A stretch of 64,000 bases of DNA from Sinorhizobium mexicanum (GCF_013488225.1 NZ_CP041238.1:459501-523500); one strand, 5' to 3'; shown: positions 34,650 to 43,517, numbered from the stretch's first letter. The notes: generated from the letters alone by a model not told the origin. Numbers and translations are program-made.

Positions 34650-35609
34650 ATGGACGAACTTGCCATAGCCGATCGTCGCAGCCTGCGTCGCAAGCTGAGC
34701 TTCTGGCGTTGGGCCGCTGCCGTAATCCTCGTGGGCGTGGGCCTCGTGCTGTATGCCTTCTCGGGCTGGAGCGAGGTGACCGGGCGCGCGCGCCACCACG
34801 TTGCGCGCGTTGCCGTCTCTGGCCTGATCCAGGACGACCGGGAGCTGGTCGAGCGGCTGGAACGCATCGCCGACAACGATTCAGTCAAGGCGCTCATCGT
34901 GACCATCTCGTCGCCGGGCGGCACGACCTATGGCGGCGAGGTCATCTACAAGGCGATCCGCAAGGTCGCCGCGAAGAAACCGGTCGTCTCGGATGTCCGC
35001 ACGCTCGCCGCTTCGGCCGGATACATGATCGCGCTTGCCGGTGACCACATCGTCGCCGGAGAGACGTCCATCACCGGCTCGATCGGTGTGATCTTCCAGT
35101 ACCCGCAGGTCAAGGCCCTGATGGACAAGCTCGGTGTGTCGCTCGAGTCGATAAAATCGCGACCTCTCAAGGCCGAACCTTCTCCCTTCCACCCGCCGAG
35201 CGACGAGGCGAGGGCGATGATCCAGGCGATGATCGACGACAGCTACGGCTGGTTCGTCGACCTGGTGGCCGAGCGACGCAAGATCCCGCGGCCGGACGCG
35301 CTCGCCCTTGCCGATGGCCGCATCTTCACCGGGCGGCAGGCGCTGAAGGACAGGCTCGTCGACACACTCGGCGGCGACGACGAGATCAGGGCCTTCCTCG
35401 CCAGCCGCAACGTCCCGAAGGGCCTACCGGTGGTGGACTGGGAGGGGCCGCGCGGAACATTGCCTTTCGGCCTCGGCGGCGCCGTCTCCGAGTGGATCAA
35501 GGCTTTGGGATATGACGCTTTTCCGGCGATGAAGGGACTCGAAAAAATCGGCGGCGAGAAGTTGTTTCTTGACGGTCTTCTTTCGGTTTGGCAGGTTGAG
35601 GGACAATAG
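34650..35609 (+). CDS. sppA: Signal peptide peptidase SppA (S49 serine protease)
   Basis: Short, single-domain form of membrane signal-peptide peptidase, 319 residues. A transmembrane helix (WAAAVILVGVGLVLYAF, about 21-37) anchors it. The Ser/Lys dyad is visible: Ser in TLAASAGYMIALAG and Lys in SLESIKSRPLKAEP. SSPGGTTYGGE and ITGSIGVIFQ are S49 motifs. GGGAGAG lies ahead of the ATG. It precedes ihfB, as in many alphaproteobacteria. Confidence 0.93.
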   Translation: MDELAIADRRSLRRKLSFWRWAAAVILVGVGLVLYAFSGWSEVTGRARHHVARVAVSGLIQDDRELVERLERIADNDSVKALIVTISSPGGTTYGGEVIYKAIRKVAAKKPVVSDVRTLAASAGYMIALAGDHIVAGETSITGSIGVIFQYPQVKALMDKLGVSLESIKSRPLKAEPSPFHPPSDEARAMIQAMIDDSYGWFVDLVAERRKIPRPDALALADGRIFTGRQALKDRLVDTLGGDDEIRAFLASRNVPKGLPVVDWEGPRGTLPFGLGGAVSEWIKALGYDAFPAMKGLEKIGGEKLFLDGLLSVWQVEGQ

Positions 35610-35725
35610 GGAGACGGCGCCATATGTTGTCCTGAGCCGGAGGCTCGTTTGGCTCAGAGCGAGCGTTGTGGCGCCTGTTGAAGCCACGAAACAGACAGAA
35701 AAAGCAAAAAACCAAGGGGGCGACA

Positions 35726-36028
35726 GTGATCAAATCAGAACTGGTGCAGATTGTGGCCGCACGCAATCCGCATCTCTACCACCGCGACGTCGAAAATATC
35801 GTCAATGCGGTTCTTGATGAGATCACGGATGCACTGGCGGCAGGAAATCGTGTCGAGTTGCGCGGCTTCGGCGCATTCTCGGTCAAGAACAGGCCGTCGC
35901 GCTCGGGTCGCAATCCGCGCACGGGCGACTCCGTCTTCGTCGAGGAGAAATGGGTGCCCTTCTTCAAGACCGGCAAGGAACTGCGCGAGCGGCTCAATCC
36001 CGGCATGAACGGCAACGACGACGACTAG
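35726..36028 (+). CDS. ihfB: Integration host factor beta subunit
   Basis: DNA-bending HU/IHF-family protein, 100 residues. The start is a GTG with AGGGGG seven bases upstream, giving [17 protein letters not shown]; the in-frame ATG at 35666 lacks a site and adds a basic tail. [17 protein letters not shown] residues ([17 protein letters not shown]) and the arm [20 protein letters not shown] (in part) are the DNA-intercalating elements with the conserved Pro. IHF aids sigma-54 promoters, so it works with rpoN in this window. Confidence 0.96.
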   Translation: MIKSELVQIVAARNPHLYHRDVENIVNAVLDEITDALAAGNRVELRGFGAFSVKNRPSRSGRNPRTGDSVFVEEKWVPFFKTGKELRERLNPGMNGNDDD

Positions 36029-36195
36029 ATCGTCTCGCTTTCAAATGAAAGCGCTGGAGTGTTCTTTGCGTTCACAGAACGCACCGTGCTCTAGAGCGAT
36101 CCGCTTTCAAGTGGACTCACTGAAAGCGGATAAGATGCTCTAGAATCAAAGTGCTAGAGCGTCCTGTGCGTTCACTTGAACGCACGGCGCTCTAG
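36029..36195. repeat. CTAGAGCGTCC-type mosaic repeats, tandem copies 2 and 3
   Basis: Two head-to-tail units fill the ihfB-lapA gap: a short one (about 36039-36093, ending GAACGCACCGTGCTCTAG) and a full one (about 36102-36195, CGCTTTCAAGTGGACTCAC to GCACGGCGCTCTAG). The full unit aligns with 30398-30494. The rest of the 305-base gap (to 36333) has no gene. Confidence 0.7.
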
Positions 36196-36333
36196 ATCGC
36201 GATAATTTCGGATCGATGGAGCGGGTGTAGTCTTTCCGGCGCACGAGAAAGGCTCCAAATCCTTGAACGTGGGCGTCGTGCCTTGCGAAAATCATCGCGG
36301 GTTTCGGGCCGATGCAACAGCCGGAGCGAATGC

Positions 36334-36678
36334 ATGCTCAAGAAACTGATCAATATCGTTGTGCTCGTGCCCCTGGGGATCATCCTTATCGTACTGAGCG
36401 TTGCCAATCGTCAGGCGGTGACCCTGGCGTTCAATCCTTTCAATCCGGCCGACAGCGTGCTTTCCGTTTCGGCTCCATTTTTTGTGTTCCTGTTTCTCGC
36501 CGTCATCGTCGGGCTGATTCTCGGAGCCGGGGTGACCTGGCTCAGCCAGGGAAAATACCGTCGCCGTGCCCGCAACGAGGCGAGCGAGGCACTGAAGTGG
36601 CATCGTGAGGCGGAAAAGCACCGCAGCCAGGCCGAAAAGCTGGCATCGCAGACAACACTGCCTGCGCCGCAGAACTGA
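36334..36678 (+). CDS. lapA: LapA-family (DUF1049) inner-membrane protein
   Basis: 114 residues with two hydrophobic segments (LINIVVLVPLGIILIVLSVA and PFFVFLFLAVIVGLILGAGV) separated by VTLAFNPFNP, the DUF1049 layout. A charged C-terminal coiled-coil-like tail follows (RRRARNEASEALKWHREAEK). In enterobacteria LapA-type proteins help control LPS synthesis; the role here is inferred. The ATG of MLKKLINIV is chosen because the preceding residues are not family-like. Located after ihfB as in other Rhizobiales. Confidence 0.82.
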   Translation: MLKKLINIVVLVPLGIILIVLSVANRQAVTLAFNPFNPADSVLSVSAPFFVFLFLAVIVGLILGAGVTWLSQGKYRRRARNEASEALKWHREAEKHRSQAEKLASQTTLPAPQN

Positions 36679-36713
36679 TCCATCGTGTTTCGTATTGCGC
36701 GTGGCCGGCTTGT

Positions 36714-37172
36714 CTAGCTTGCCGCTTCCGCCGACCCGCTGACTGCCAGGTTGAAATCCGCAAAGAATTGTTGCGCCAGCTTCTTCGATGTCGAATCGAT
36801 CAGGCGCGACCCGAGCTGGGCGATTTTGCCGCCGACCTCGGCCTTGACGTCATAGCGCAGCACCGTCTCATCGCCCTCCTCGACAAGCGTGACATCTGCG
36901 CCACCCTTGGCAAAACCGGCGATGCCGCCCTTGCCTTCGCCCGATATCGTATAGCTCTGAGGCGGATTGAGGTTGGAAAGCACGACGGTGCCATTGAAGG
37001 TCGCAGAAACGGGTCCGATCTTCACCTTGACCACGGCCGTCAGCTCCGTTGGCGATTTCATTTCGAGCGACTGGCAGCCCGGAATGCATCGCTTCAGGAT
37101 TTCCGGATCATTCAAGTATTGCCAAACGGCGTCGCGCCGCGCCGCGATGCGTTCTTCGCCCGTCATGTCCAT
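36714..37172 (-). CDS. CoxG-like SRPBCC protein (carbon monoxide dehydrogenase subunit G family)
   Basis: 152-residue START-like domain of the CoxG family. MTGEERIAARRDAVWQYLND at the start and LKRCIPGCQSLE are family motifs, as is GIAGFAKGGADVTL. CoxG proteins assist membrane recruitment of molybdenum hydroxylases, but no coxMSL-type genes are in the window, so this is an orphan copy. It is the only minus-strand gene between lapA and the methyltransferase gene. GGAGG precedes the ATG. Confidence 0.83.
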   Translation of the reverse strand: MDMTGEERIAARRDAVWQYLNDPEILKRCIPGCQSLEMKSPTELTAVVKVKIGPVSATFNGTVVLSNLNPPQSYTISGEGKGGIAGFAKGGADVTLVEEGDETVLRYDVKAEVGGKIAQLGSRLIDSTSKKLAQQFFADFNLAVSGSAEAAS

Positions 37173-37367
37173 GCCTGTTCCTCCCGTCCTGCTCCAGCCT
37201 TCGATCTTGGCAAATCGGAAACGGCTTTGCCAAGAGCATCGGCAGTGCTATTTGCACGGTTTAAACGTGTCGTCCTCCCGAAGGAGGGTGTGAAGGGCCG
37301 GCTGGCTGCGGCCTCGGTTCACGAGTGGATACGCCGAATGGTTTGATTGAAGTCCAAGGATCAGCGC

Positions 37368-38510
37368 GTGAAAGAAAAAGATCGGCGGTCGAAGAACGCC
37401 TCGGTCACGGCGGCGAAAGGCCGGGGCGCTGAGGCGCGGGGCGGCCGCCACGAGCAAAAGCATCCGCCCCTGAAGGGGGCCGGCTTCAAGGGCAGGAGCG
37501 GTGGACCGCCCGCAAAAGCTGCGCCGGAGAAAGGCGAGCGGCAGCGATCCGCCCAGGAGGCGCTCCCGACCCATCCCGTCCGGCAAAGAACTGGCGACAA
37601 GCCGGGCGAGACCGTGCCGCTCATCCTCGAGACGGCGGCGACCGCAGGCTACCATCTGATCGACAGCGGCGACGGCGAGAAGCTCGAACAATACGGCCCC
37701 TATCGCATCGTCCGCCCTGAAGCGCAGGCGCTTTGGCCGAAGGCACTGCCGGCCACGATCTGGGAGAAGGCCGATGCCGTGTTTACGGGCGATACCGACG
37801 AAGACGGTATGGGGCGCTGGCGTTTCCCGCGGGAGGTGCTGGGCGAAACCTGGCCGATGCAGCTCCTCGATACGGATTTTCTCGGCCGCTTTACCTCGTT
37901 TCGCCATGTCGGCGTTTTCCCGGAGCAGCTTGCGCATTGGTCCTGGGTGAAGGACCAGGTTGCGACGGCCGGGCGGCCGCTCAAGGTTCTCAATCTCTTC
38001 GGTTACACCGGCGTCGCCTCTCTGATTGCCGCCAAGGCGGGCGCCGAGGTGACGCATGTCGACGCATCCAAGAAGGCGATCGGCTGGGCGCGCGAAAACC
38101 AGACGCTGGCGCGCGCCGAAAAACTGCCGATCCGCTGGATCTGCGACGATGCGATGAAATTCATCCAGCGCGAAGAACGGCGCGGCAGCCGCTATGACAT
38201 CATCCTGACCGATCCGCCCAAGTTCGGCCGTGGCCCGAACGGCCAGGTTTGGCAGCTCTTCGACCATCTGGCGGCAATGCTGGACATCTGCCGCGAAATC
38301 CTGTCGCCCGAGGCGCGCGGGCTCGTCCTGACGGCCTATTCCATCCGCGCGAGCTTCTATTCGATCCACGAGCTGATGCGCGAAACGATGCGCGGACGGG
38401 GCGGTCGGGTCGAATCCGGAGAGCTCATCATCCGCGAGGGCGGTCTCGACGGCAAGGAGCCGGGGCGGGCGCTTTCCACTTCCCTCTTCAGCCGCTGGGT
38501 ACCCAAATGA
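37368..38510 (+). CDS. Class I SAM-dependent methyltransferase, RlmI/RlmK-like, with basic N-terminal tail
   Basis: About 380 residues. Residues 1-85 are Lys/Arg/Gly-rich and probably disordered. The catalytic domain has motif I NLFGYTGVASLIAAKAGAEV (in part LNLFGYTG), the acidic loop THVDASKKAIGWARENQ and the catalytic motif TDPPKFGRG, which is close to the PP[FY] tetrapeptide of RNA base methyltransferases of COG1092. The start is GTG with AAGGA seven bases ahead; a TTG at 37347 is the alternative. Its stop overlaps the next RNA methyltransferase start (ATGA), supporting an RNA-modification role. The target base is unknown. Confidence 0.82.
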   Translation: MKEKDRRSKNASVTAAKGRGAEARGGRHEQKHPPLKGAGFKGRSGGPPAKAAPEKGERQRSAQEALPTHPVRQRTGDKPGETVPLILETAATAGYHLIDSGDGEKLEQYGPYRIVRPEAQALWPKALPATIWEKADAVFTGDTDEDGMGRWRFPREVLGETWPMQLLDTDFLGRFTSFRHVGVFPEQLAHWSWVKDQVATAGRPLKVLNLFGYTGVASLIAAKAGAEVTHVDASKKAIGWARENQTLARAEKLPIRWICDDAMKFIQREERRGSRYDIILTDPPKFGRGPNGQVWQLFDHLAAMLDICREILSPEARGLVLTAYSIRASFYSIHELMRETMRGRGGRVESGELIIREGGLDGKEPGRALSTSLFSRWVPK

Positions 38511-39367
38511 ACACTGACAGAAGCGATCACGGCACGCCGCGCGTCGGCCATGTGAAGGAGATCACCAGCCTCACCAATCCGATCATCAAGGACATCCGCT
38601 CGCTTGCGCAGAAGAAGCATCGCGACGAGACGCGTTCCTTCATGGCGGAGGGTCTGAAGCTGGTGATCGATGCGCTCGATCTCGGCTGGAGGATCAAGAC
38701 CCTCGTCTATGCCAAGGCGGCAAAGGGCAAGCCGCAGGTCGAACAGGTGGCGGCCAAGACGGTCGCCAAGGGAGGTCTGGTGCTTGAGGTCAGCGAGAAG
38801 GTGCTCTCGACGATCACCCGGCGCGATAATCCGCAGATGGTGGTCGGCATCTTCGAACAGCGTTATCGCGCGCTGAAGGACATTCGACCCGAGGAGGGCG
38901 AGACCTATGTGGCGCTCGACCGCGTTCGCGATCCCGGCAATCTCGGCACGATCATCCGGACGGCTGATGCGGCCGGCGCCTCCGGCATCATCCTTGTCGG
39001 CGAGACCACCGATCCCTTCTCGCTCGAGACGGTCAGGGCAACGATGGGCTCCGTCTTTGCCATGCCCGTCGCGCGTGCCAGCGCGGAAGAATTCGTCAAG
39101 TGGCAAAAGGCGGCCGGCGTCCGGGTCGTGGCAACGCATCTGGCAGGCGCGGTCGACTACCGGACCATCGACTACAAGTCGAAGCCGGTCGTGCTCCTGA
39201 TGGGCAACGAACAGGCGGGCCTGCCCGAGGAGCTTGCCCGCGAAGCGGGGGCGCTTGCCCGCATCCCGCAGACGGGCCGGGCGGATTCGCTCAATCTCGC
39301 GATCGCCACCGGGATCATGCTATTCGAAGCGCGCCGCCACCTTTTGTCGCTGGATGCCGGCGCATGA
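38507..39367 (+). CDS. TrmH/SpoU-family RNA 2'-O-methyltransferase
   Basis: 286 residues. An N-terminal substrate-binding domain ([20 protein letters not shown]) precedes the SPOUT knot with its three motifs: [25 protein letters not shown] and [18 protein letters not shown]. It therefore methylates a ribose of rRNA or tRNA, with RlmB-like 23S rRNA the closest guess. It is translationally coupled at both ends: ATGA overlaps with the upstream methyltransferase and with lspA downstream. Confidence 0.9.
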   Translation: MNTDRSDHGTPRVGHVKEITSLTNPIIKDIRSLAQKKHRDETRSFMAEGLKLVIDALDLGWRIKTLVYAKAAKGKPQVEQVAAKTVAKGGLVLEVSEKVLSTITRRDNPQMVVGIFEQRYRALKDIRPEEGETYVALDRVRDPGNLGTIIRTADAAGASGIILVGETTDPFSLETVRATMGSVFAMPVARASAEEFVKWQKAAGVRVVATHLAGAVDYRTIDYKSKPVVLLMGNEQAGLPEELAREAGALARIPQTGRADSLNLAIATGIMLFEARRHLLSLDAGA

Positions 39368-39855
39368 GCGAGCGGCAGGTTCTGTTTTCGAGGCCGCTGC
39401 CGATCACGGTCTTCATTCTGCTGGCGCTCGTCGCCGACCAGATCATCAAATATCTGGTCGAGGCATTCCTGCCCTTTCAGCAGGCGGTCGCCGTCATCCC
39501 CATGCTCGCCCTCTACCGGACCTACAACTACGGCGTGGCCTTCTCCATGCTTTCGGGGATGGAAGACTGGTTCATCGTCGGCATGCGTCTGGCCGTCGTC
39601 GGCTTCGTGCTCTGGCTCTGGCGCCGCACGCCGAAAGACCGGTTCTTCGCTCACTTCGGCTATGCGATGATCATCGCCGGTGCGCTCGGCAACCTCGTCG
39701 ACCGGCTGCTCTTCGGCTACGTCATCGACTATATCCTGTTTCACACGGCCAATTGGTCCTTCGCGGTTTTCAACCTCGCGGACAGCTTCATCACGGTCGG
39801 CGCAGGTGCGATCATCCTCGACGAACTGCTGCTGGCGAAAAGGCGCGATCGCTAA
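39364..39855 (+). CDS. lspA: Lipoprotein signal peptidase
   Basis: Aspartyl peptidase that removes signal peptides from prolipoproteins in the inner membrane, 163 residues. Four hydrophobic segments are visible, for example [20 protein letters not shown] (in part). The catalytic Asp residues lie in [10 protein letters not shown] and [21 protein letters not shown] corresponds to the conserved NxGxAF motif. It starts within the stop of the TrmH gene. lnt, which acts later in the same pathway, is at the right end of the window. Confidence 0.95.
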   Translation: MSERQVLFSRPLPITVFILLALVADQIIKYLVEAFLPFQQAVAVIPMLALYRTYNYGVAFSMLSGMEDWFIVGMRLAVVGFVLWLWRRTPKDRFFAHFGYAMIIAGALGNLVDRLLFGYVIDYILFHTANWSFAVFNLADSFITVGAGAIILDELLLAKRRDR

Positions 39856-39910
39856 AACTTTAAAAACCGCCTGAAGGCATTCGGAAGGCTTCTCATGCTA
39901 CGTCGGTGGC

Positions 39911-42145
39911 ATGAGCGAAGCGTCACGACTGCAGCGGCGGATCGAGCCCGGTTTCGGCACGGGAGCCCGTGCCGGCCGGGCCGCACCGTTGGCGGCTGCC
40001 GCCGGAGGCTATTGGCCGGCGCGTGCCGCCTTAGCCGTCGCAGGCATCGCCGCCGCAGTGATCCTCTTTGCGGCGGGCGCGGCGAACGGCCTTCCCCTGA
40101 TTTCCGCAATTATCGCTGCGGGCGGCCTTGCCGGGGCCTTCCTGCTTCTCGCCGACGGCATCGAGACGGGCGGCGGGCGAAGGGGAACGCTACGTGAAAC
40201 CGCCTCTGACGAAGACTGGCAGTGGTTTGAAACCTCGGCCCTGCTTTCGACCATTCATGACGGACTTGGCGATCTTGCCGTCGTGCGCACCATGGACGGT
40301 CAGATCGTCTACGCCAACACCGTTCTTCACGAAGTCTGTGCCCGCGTCGACGTGTGCGGACTGACCTGCGCCGCGATAGGCCTGAGCTTCGAACCGAAGC
40401 CCGAGCCAAACCACTATCTCGCGCGGATCTCAACGCCGAGGGGAATCCGCCTTTACGACTGGCATGACGTGATCGCCCGCGAGCCGGCGACCGGCAGGCT
40501 GATGCGTCACAGCATCGCCCGCGACGTGACCGAGGAGGCGCGGGCCGCGCGCGAACGGGAGGAAGCCCGCCGCCGCGCCGAGGAGGCAAGCCGAGCGAAG
40601 TCGCGCCTTCTTGCTACCGTCAGCCATGAGGTCCGCACGCCACTCTCCGGTATTCTCGGCATGAGTCACCTGCTCGGCCAGACCCGGCTGTCGGCCGAGC
40701 AGAAAAACTACCTCGCCGGCATGCAGCAGTCCGGCCACGCATTGGTTCAACTGGTCGAAGACTTGATCGACTTTTCCTCGCTTTCGGCCGGGCGGTTTCA
40801 GTTGCGTCCCTCGCAGCAGGACCTGCGCCTCGTCATCGAGAGCGTGGTGGAGATGCTCGCGCACCGCGCGCACGAGAAAGGCATCGAGATAGCCGCCACC
40901 GTTGCAGCCGACGTGCCGGCGGGGATGGTGTTCGATGCTGCACGTCTCAGGCAGGTGCTCTTCAACGTGATTGGCAATGCCGTGAAATTCACGGAGACCG
41001 GTGGCGTCCTCGTTGCCGCCGACATTGCCGATGGCGGCGTCAGAATCCGGATCGACGACACCGGCCCCGGTATGTCGGGCGATGAACTCGGACGCGTCTT
41101 CGAGGAATTCGAGCAGGCCGGGGACGATAGTCAGCGCGCCAAGGGTACCGGCCTGGGCCTGGCGATTTCACGCAGGATCATGGAGGCCTTCGGCGGCAAC
41201 CTGACCGCTTCAAGCGCCTCCGGTCATGGAAGCCGGTTCGAGGTCCGCTTTCCGTTGATCGGGAGCCCTTCGGCCTCGGCACGAGATGGCGTGCTATCTG
41301 GCGCACATGTGCTGGCGTTGGGTCCCGATGGGCCGGTCTCGAACGCGCTCGCCGCGACCATTACGTCCCTTGGCGGCGTCTGTCATCGCGCACCGACGCT
41401 CGCCGCCGCCGACGCGATCATCGCCGCCGTTCTTTCGAACGACTTGCCGCTGACCGACGTCATCGTCGATCATCGCCATTCGGAGCAGTTCCGCCGCCTC
41501 CTTGCGCTACGACCGGAAATCGCCAGCCTCAAACTGCGCCGGACCTACCTTATCAACCCGGAGGAGCGCACCGCTCATCCGGTGAACCAGATCGACGGCT
41601 ATGAGGCATGGCTTATCCGCCCCTTGCGCGAAAGGTCGCTGGTGGCGGTTCTGCTCGGGCGGCTGAAGGGCATCGAGAAGCGGGACGCGTTCAACGACAA
41701 CCGCCCGATCCTCCGGGAGGCGTTGCCGCCGGGTGAGGCGGGCGAACAGGACGATCACGATATTCTCCTTGCCGAGGACGATCCGGTCAATGCGCTGATC
41801 TTGCGGACGATTCTTCGGCGGGCAGGCTTTCGGGTCCGCCACGTTGGCGATTTCACCAGCCTGGATCGCGCGTTGCACGATCCTGACGAAGCCTTGCGCA
41901 AGAGGCCACGCCTGATCCTCACCGATCTCAACATGCCAGGTGGCGATGGCCTGGCGATGCTGAAGCGCCTGCGCGAGCAGGAAGCGACCGGAAACCGCCG
42001 CCGCTTGCCCGTTATTGTCTTGACGTCGGATACTCGCGGCGACCTGCATGAGCTGCTGCGCGCAGCAGGCGCGGACTCGGTGTTGGCGAAGCCGCCGGAA
42101 CCCGGGCGCCTCACGGCAGAAATTGCACGCCTTCTCGAAGCCTGA
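39911..42145 (+). CDS. Membrane-bound hybrid histidine kinase with C-terminal receiver
   Basis: 744 residues. Two adjacent membrane segments (about 34-58 and 62-82) leave almost no periplasmic loop. A PAS-like region (about 95-165) contains LAVVRTMDGQIVYANTVLHE. A short coiled coil leads to the HisKA domain with phospho-acceptor His239 in TVSHEVRTPLSG. The ATPase domain has NVIGNAVKFTETGGV, IDDTGPGM and GTGLGLAISRRIM. Residues about 455-600 are less conserved and may be a degenerate receiver. The C-terminal receiver (about 615-742) has ILLAEDDP, the phospho-Asp in LILTDLNMPGG and VLTSDT. No cognate regulator is adjacent. Confidence 0.87.
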   Translation: MSEASRLQRRIEPGFGTGARAGRAAPLAAAAGGYWPARAALAVAGIAAAVILFAAGAANGLPLISAIIAAGGLAGAFLLLADGIETGGGRRGTLRETASDEDWQWFETSALLSTIHDGLGDLAVVRTMDGQIVYANTVLHEVCARVDVCGLTCAAIGLSFEPKPEPNHYLARISTPRGIRLYDWHDVIAREPATGRLMRHSIARDVTEEARAAREREEARRRAEEASRAKSRLLATVSHEVRTPLSGILGMSHLLGQTRLSAEQKNYLAGMQQSGHALVQLVEDLIDFSSLSAGRFQLRPSQQDLRLVIESVVEMLAHRAHEKGIEIAATVAADVPAGMVFDAARLRQVLFNVIGNAVKFTETGGVLVAADIADGGVRIRIDDTGPGMSGDELGRVFEEFEQAGDDSQRAKGTGLGLAISRRIMEAFGGNLTASSASGHGSRFEVRFPLIGSPSASARDGVLSGAHVLALGPDGPVSNALAATITSLGGVCHRAPTLAAADAIIAAVLSNDLPLTDVIVDHRHSEQFRRLLALRPEIASLKLRRTYLINPEERTAHPVNQIDGYEAWLIRPLRERSLVAVLLGRLKGIEKRDAFNDNRPILREALPPGEAGEQDDHDILLAEDDPVNALILRTILRRAGFRVRHVGDFTSLDRALHDPDEALRKRPRLILTDLNMPGGDGLAMLKRLREQEATGNRRRLPVIVLTSDTRGDLHELLRAAGADSVLAKPPEPGRLTAEIARLLEA

Positions 42146-42152
42146 AGAGCGA

Positions 42153-42256
42153 CTGCATGTGTCGTTAAATCGCAGCCGATTTAGGGATCAAAACATGTCG
42201 CAATTCAAAATGCTACAGTCCCCTTTGCGCAGCTGATAAGGTGCGTGGTGCTGTAG
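42153..42256. repeat. Mosaic repeat between the hybrid kinase and olsB
   Basis: It begins CTGCATGTGTCG, contains AAATCGCAGCCGATTTAGGG, and ends GCTGATAAGGTGCGTGGTGCTGTAG (given in part). Same orientation and modules as 32121-32223. Confidence 0.65.
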
Positions 42257-42307
42257 GATCCGGCGCGCCGACTATCCCCGCGATGGTTGGGGTTGTAAGC
42301 GGCCTTG

Positions 42308-42327
42308 GTGTCACTATGTTGTAGCAC
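42308..42327 (+). promoter_or_regulatory. Candidate PHO box upstream of olsB
   Basis: TGTCAC (42309) and TGTAGC (42320) form an imperfect direct repeat with 11-base periodicity, as in PhoB sites. Ornithine-lipid synthesis in Sinorhizobium is known to rise under phosphate limitation through PhoB. The second half-site is degenerate. Confidence 0.4.
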
Positions 42328-42376
42328 AAACGTGGTTTAAGCCCGGCAGGCACACAGGCGATTCGGGATAACACGG

Positions 42377-43264
42377 ATGACGATCGAACTTCTGGATTCG
42401 ACGAACGTGATTGACACCTCACATGCGATCCGCAAGACGATTGCGACCCCGGCAACCGAGGTTCTCGGGCGGATCGCCAATCTCGAGACGCGGCTTGCCC
42501 GCTCCGCCGCCGAGGTCGATGCTGCACAGGCGGTACGCTACAAGGTCTTCGTCGAGGAGATGAAGGCGCAGGTGGGGCCGGATGCCGAGCGGCGCAAGCG
42601 CGACGTCGACAGCTGGGATTCGATTTGCGATCATCTGCTGGTTCTCGACACGTCGATTGAAGGCGACCCGGAAGACCAGATCGTCGGCACATATAGGCTG
42701 TTGCGGCAGGATGTGGCAGAGCGGGCCGGCGGCTTCTACTCGGCTTCGGAATTTGCGATCGCCGAACTGCTTGCCCGCCATCCGGGCAAGCGCTTCATGG
42801 AACTCGGCCGCTCCTGCGTGCTGCCGGACTATCGGACGAAGCGAACCGTCGAACTGCTCTGGCAGGGAAATTGGGCCTACGCGCTGAAACATGGCGTCGA
42901 CGCGATGTTCGGATGCGGCTCGTTCCCGGGCGTCGTGCCGGAAGAGCACGCATTGGCCCTCTCCTTCCTGCACCACAATGTTCTTGCCCAGGGTGAGTGG
43001 GCGGTTTCCGCCCGGCCGGAGCTTCATCGGACCATGGACCTGATGCCCTCGGAAGCGATCAACCCCAAGAAGGCGCTTTCTGCTCTTCCGCCGCTGATCA
43101 AGGGCTACATGCGGCTCGGCGCGATGGTCGGCGATGGCGCTGTCGTCGATCATGTTTTCTGCACGACCGACGTGCTGATCGTATTGCCGATCAGCAATAT
43201 TTCCGGTCGCTACCTCAACTACTACGGCGCGGACGCCGGACGGTTTTCTTCGGCCGTCTCCTGA
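42377..43264 (+). CDS. olsB: L-ornithine N-acyltransferase (3-hydroxyacyl-ACP dependent)
   Basis: First enzyme of ornithine-lipid synthesis: transfers a 3-hydroxyacyl chain from ACP to ornithine, giving lyso-ornithine lipid. 295 residues, a GNAT-like OlsB/PhlA-type fold with AAQAVRYKVFVEEMKAQVG near the start (in part AVRYKVFVEEM), FAIAELLARHPGKRFMELGR (in part FMELGRSCVLPDYR) and the C-terminal NISGRYLNYYGADAGRF. I recognise the sequence as the Sinorhizobium OlsB type. OlsA, which completes the lipid, is at 57697-58521. The lipid replaces phospholipids when phosphate is scarce. Confidence 0.93.
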   Translation: MTIELLDSTNVIDTSHAIRKTIATPATEVLGRIANLETRLARSAAEVDAAQAVRYKVFVEEMKAQVGPDAERRKRDVDSWDSICDHLLVLDTSIEGDPEDQIVGTYRLLRQDVAERAGGFYSASEFAIAELLARHPGKRFMELGRSCVLPDYRTKRTVELLWQGNWAYALKHGVDAMFGCGSFPGVVPEEHALALSFLHHNVLAQGEWAVSARPELHRTMDLMPSEAINPKKALSALPPLIKGYMRLGAMVGDGAVVDHVFCTTDVLIVLPISNISGRYLNYYGADAGRFSSAVS

Positions 43265-43391
43265 TCGGCAGGCTGCAGTATTAACCAGTTGTTAAGGATG
43301 TGTTTGACTTTCATTATTGGAAGATCAAAGTGTATTTCCATGGTCGATCTGGATTTCATGACGAAGGAATGTAAAAAATAAAGGGAAAGAT

Positions 43392-43419
43392 TTGCAGTGC
43401 GTCTGGGGGCGCGTATATT
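43392..43419 (+). promoter_or_regulatory. Sigma-70-type promoter of the candidate small RNA
   Basis: TTGCAG (43392-43397) and TATATT (43414-43419) are separated by 16 bases. The predicted start is about 43426. Confidence 0.5.
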
Positions 43420-43425
43420 GCAGTC

Positions 43426-43515
43426 AATTTCCTCTCATTTTTATAACCTAAGAGATGGATCTGCCATAACGTATTGAGCCCACTTCCTTTGCCGGAGAAG
43501 TGGGCTCTTGTTTTA
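43426..43515 (+). ncRNA. Candidate trans-acting small RNA between olsB and tme
   Basis: A promoter-like element followed after about 60 bases by an 11-bp perfect terminator hairpin predicts a transcript of about 85-90 nt with no open reading frame. The 5' part is unstructured and pyrimidine-rich (CAATTTCCTCTCATTTTTAT), a pattern suited to Hfq binding and to base pairing with ribosome sites. Size and layout resemble rhizobial trans-encoded sRNAs such as the alpha-r8/MmgR type, but identity with any of them cannot be confirmed here. Confidence 0.6.
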
Positions 43516-43517
43516 TT
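43476..43517 (+). terminator. Rho-independent terminator of the candidate small RNA
   Basis: GAGCCCACTTC (43476-43486) pairs perfectly with GAAGTGGGCTC (43497-43507) around a 10-base loop, followed by TTGTTTTATT. The T tract is on the plus strand only, so it serves plus-strand transcription. Confidence 0.85.

Noticed and set aside
34583..35044. 153-codon plus frame overlapping sppA
   Set aside because: Overlaps the clear S49 peptidase in another frame; no family features.
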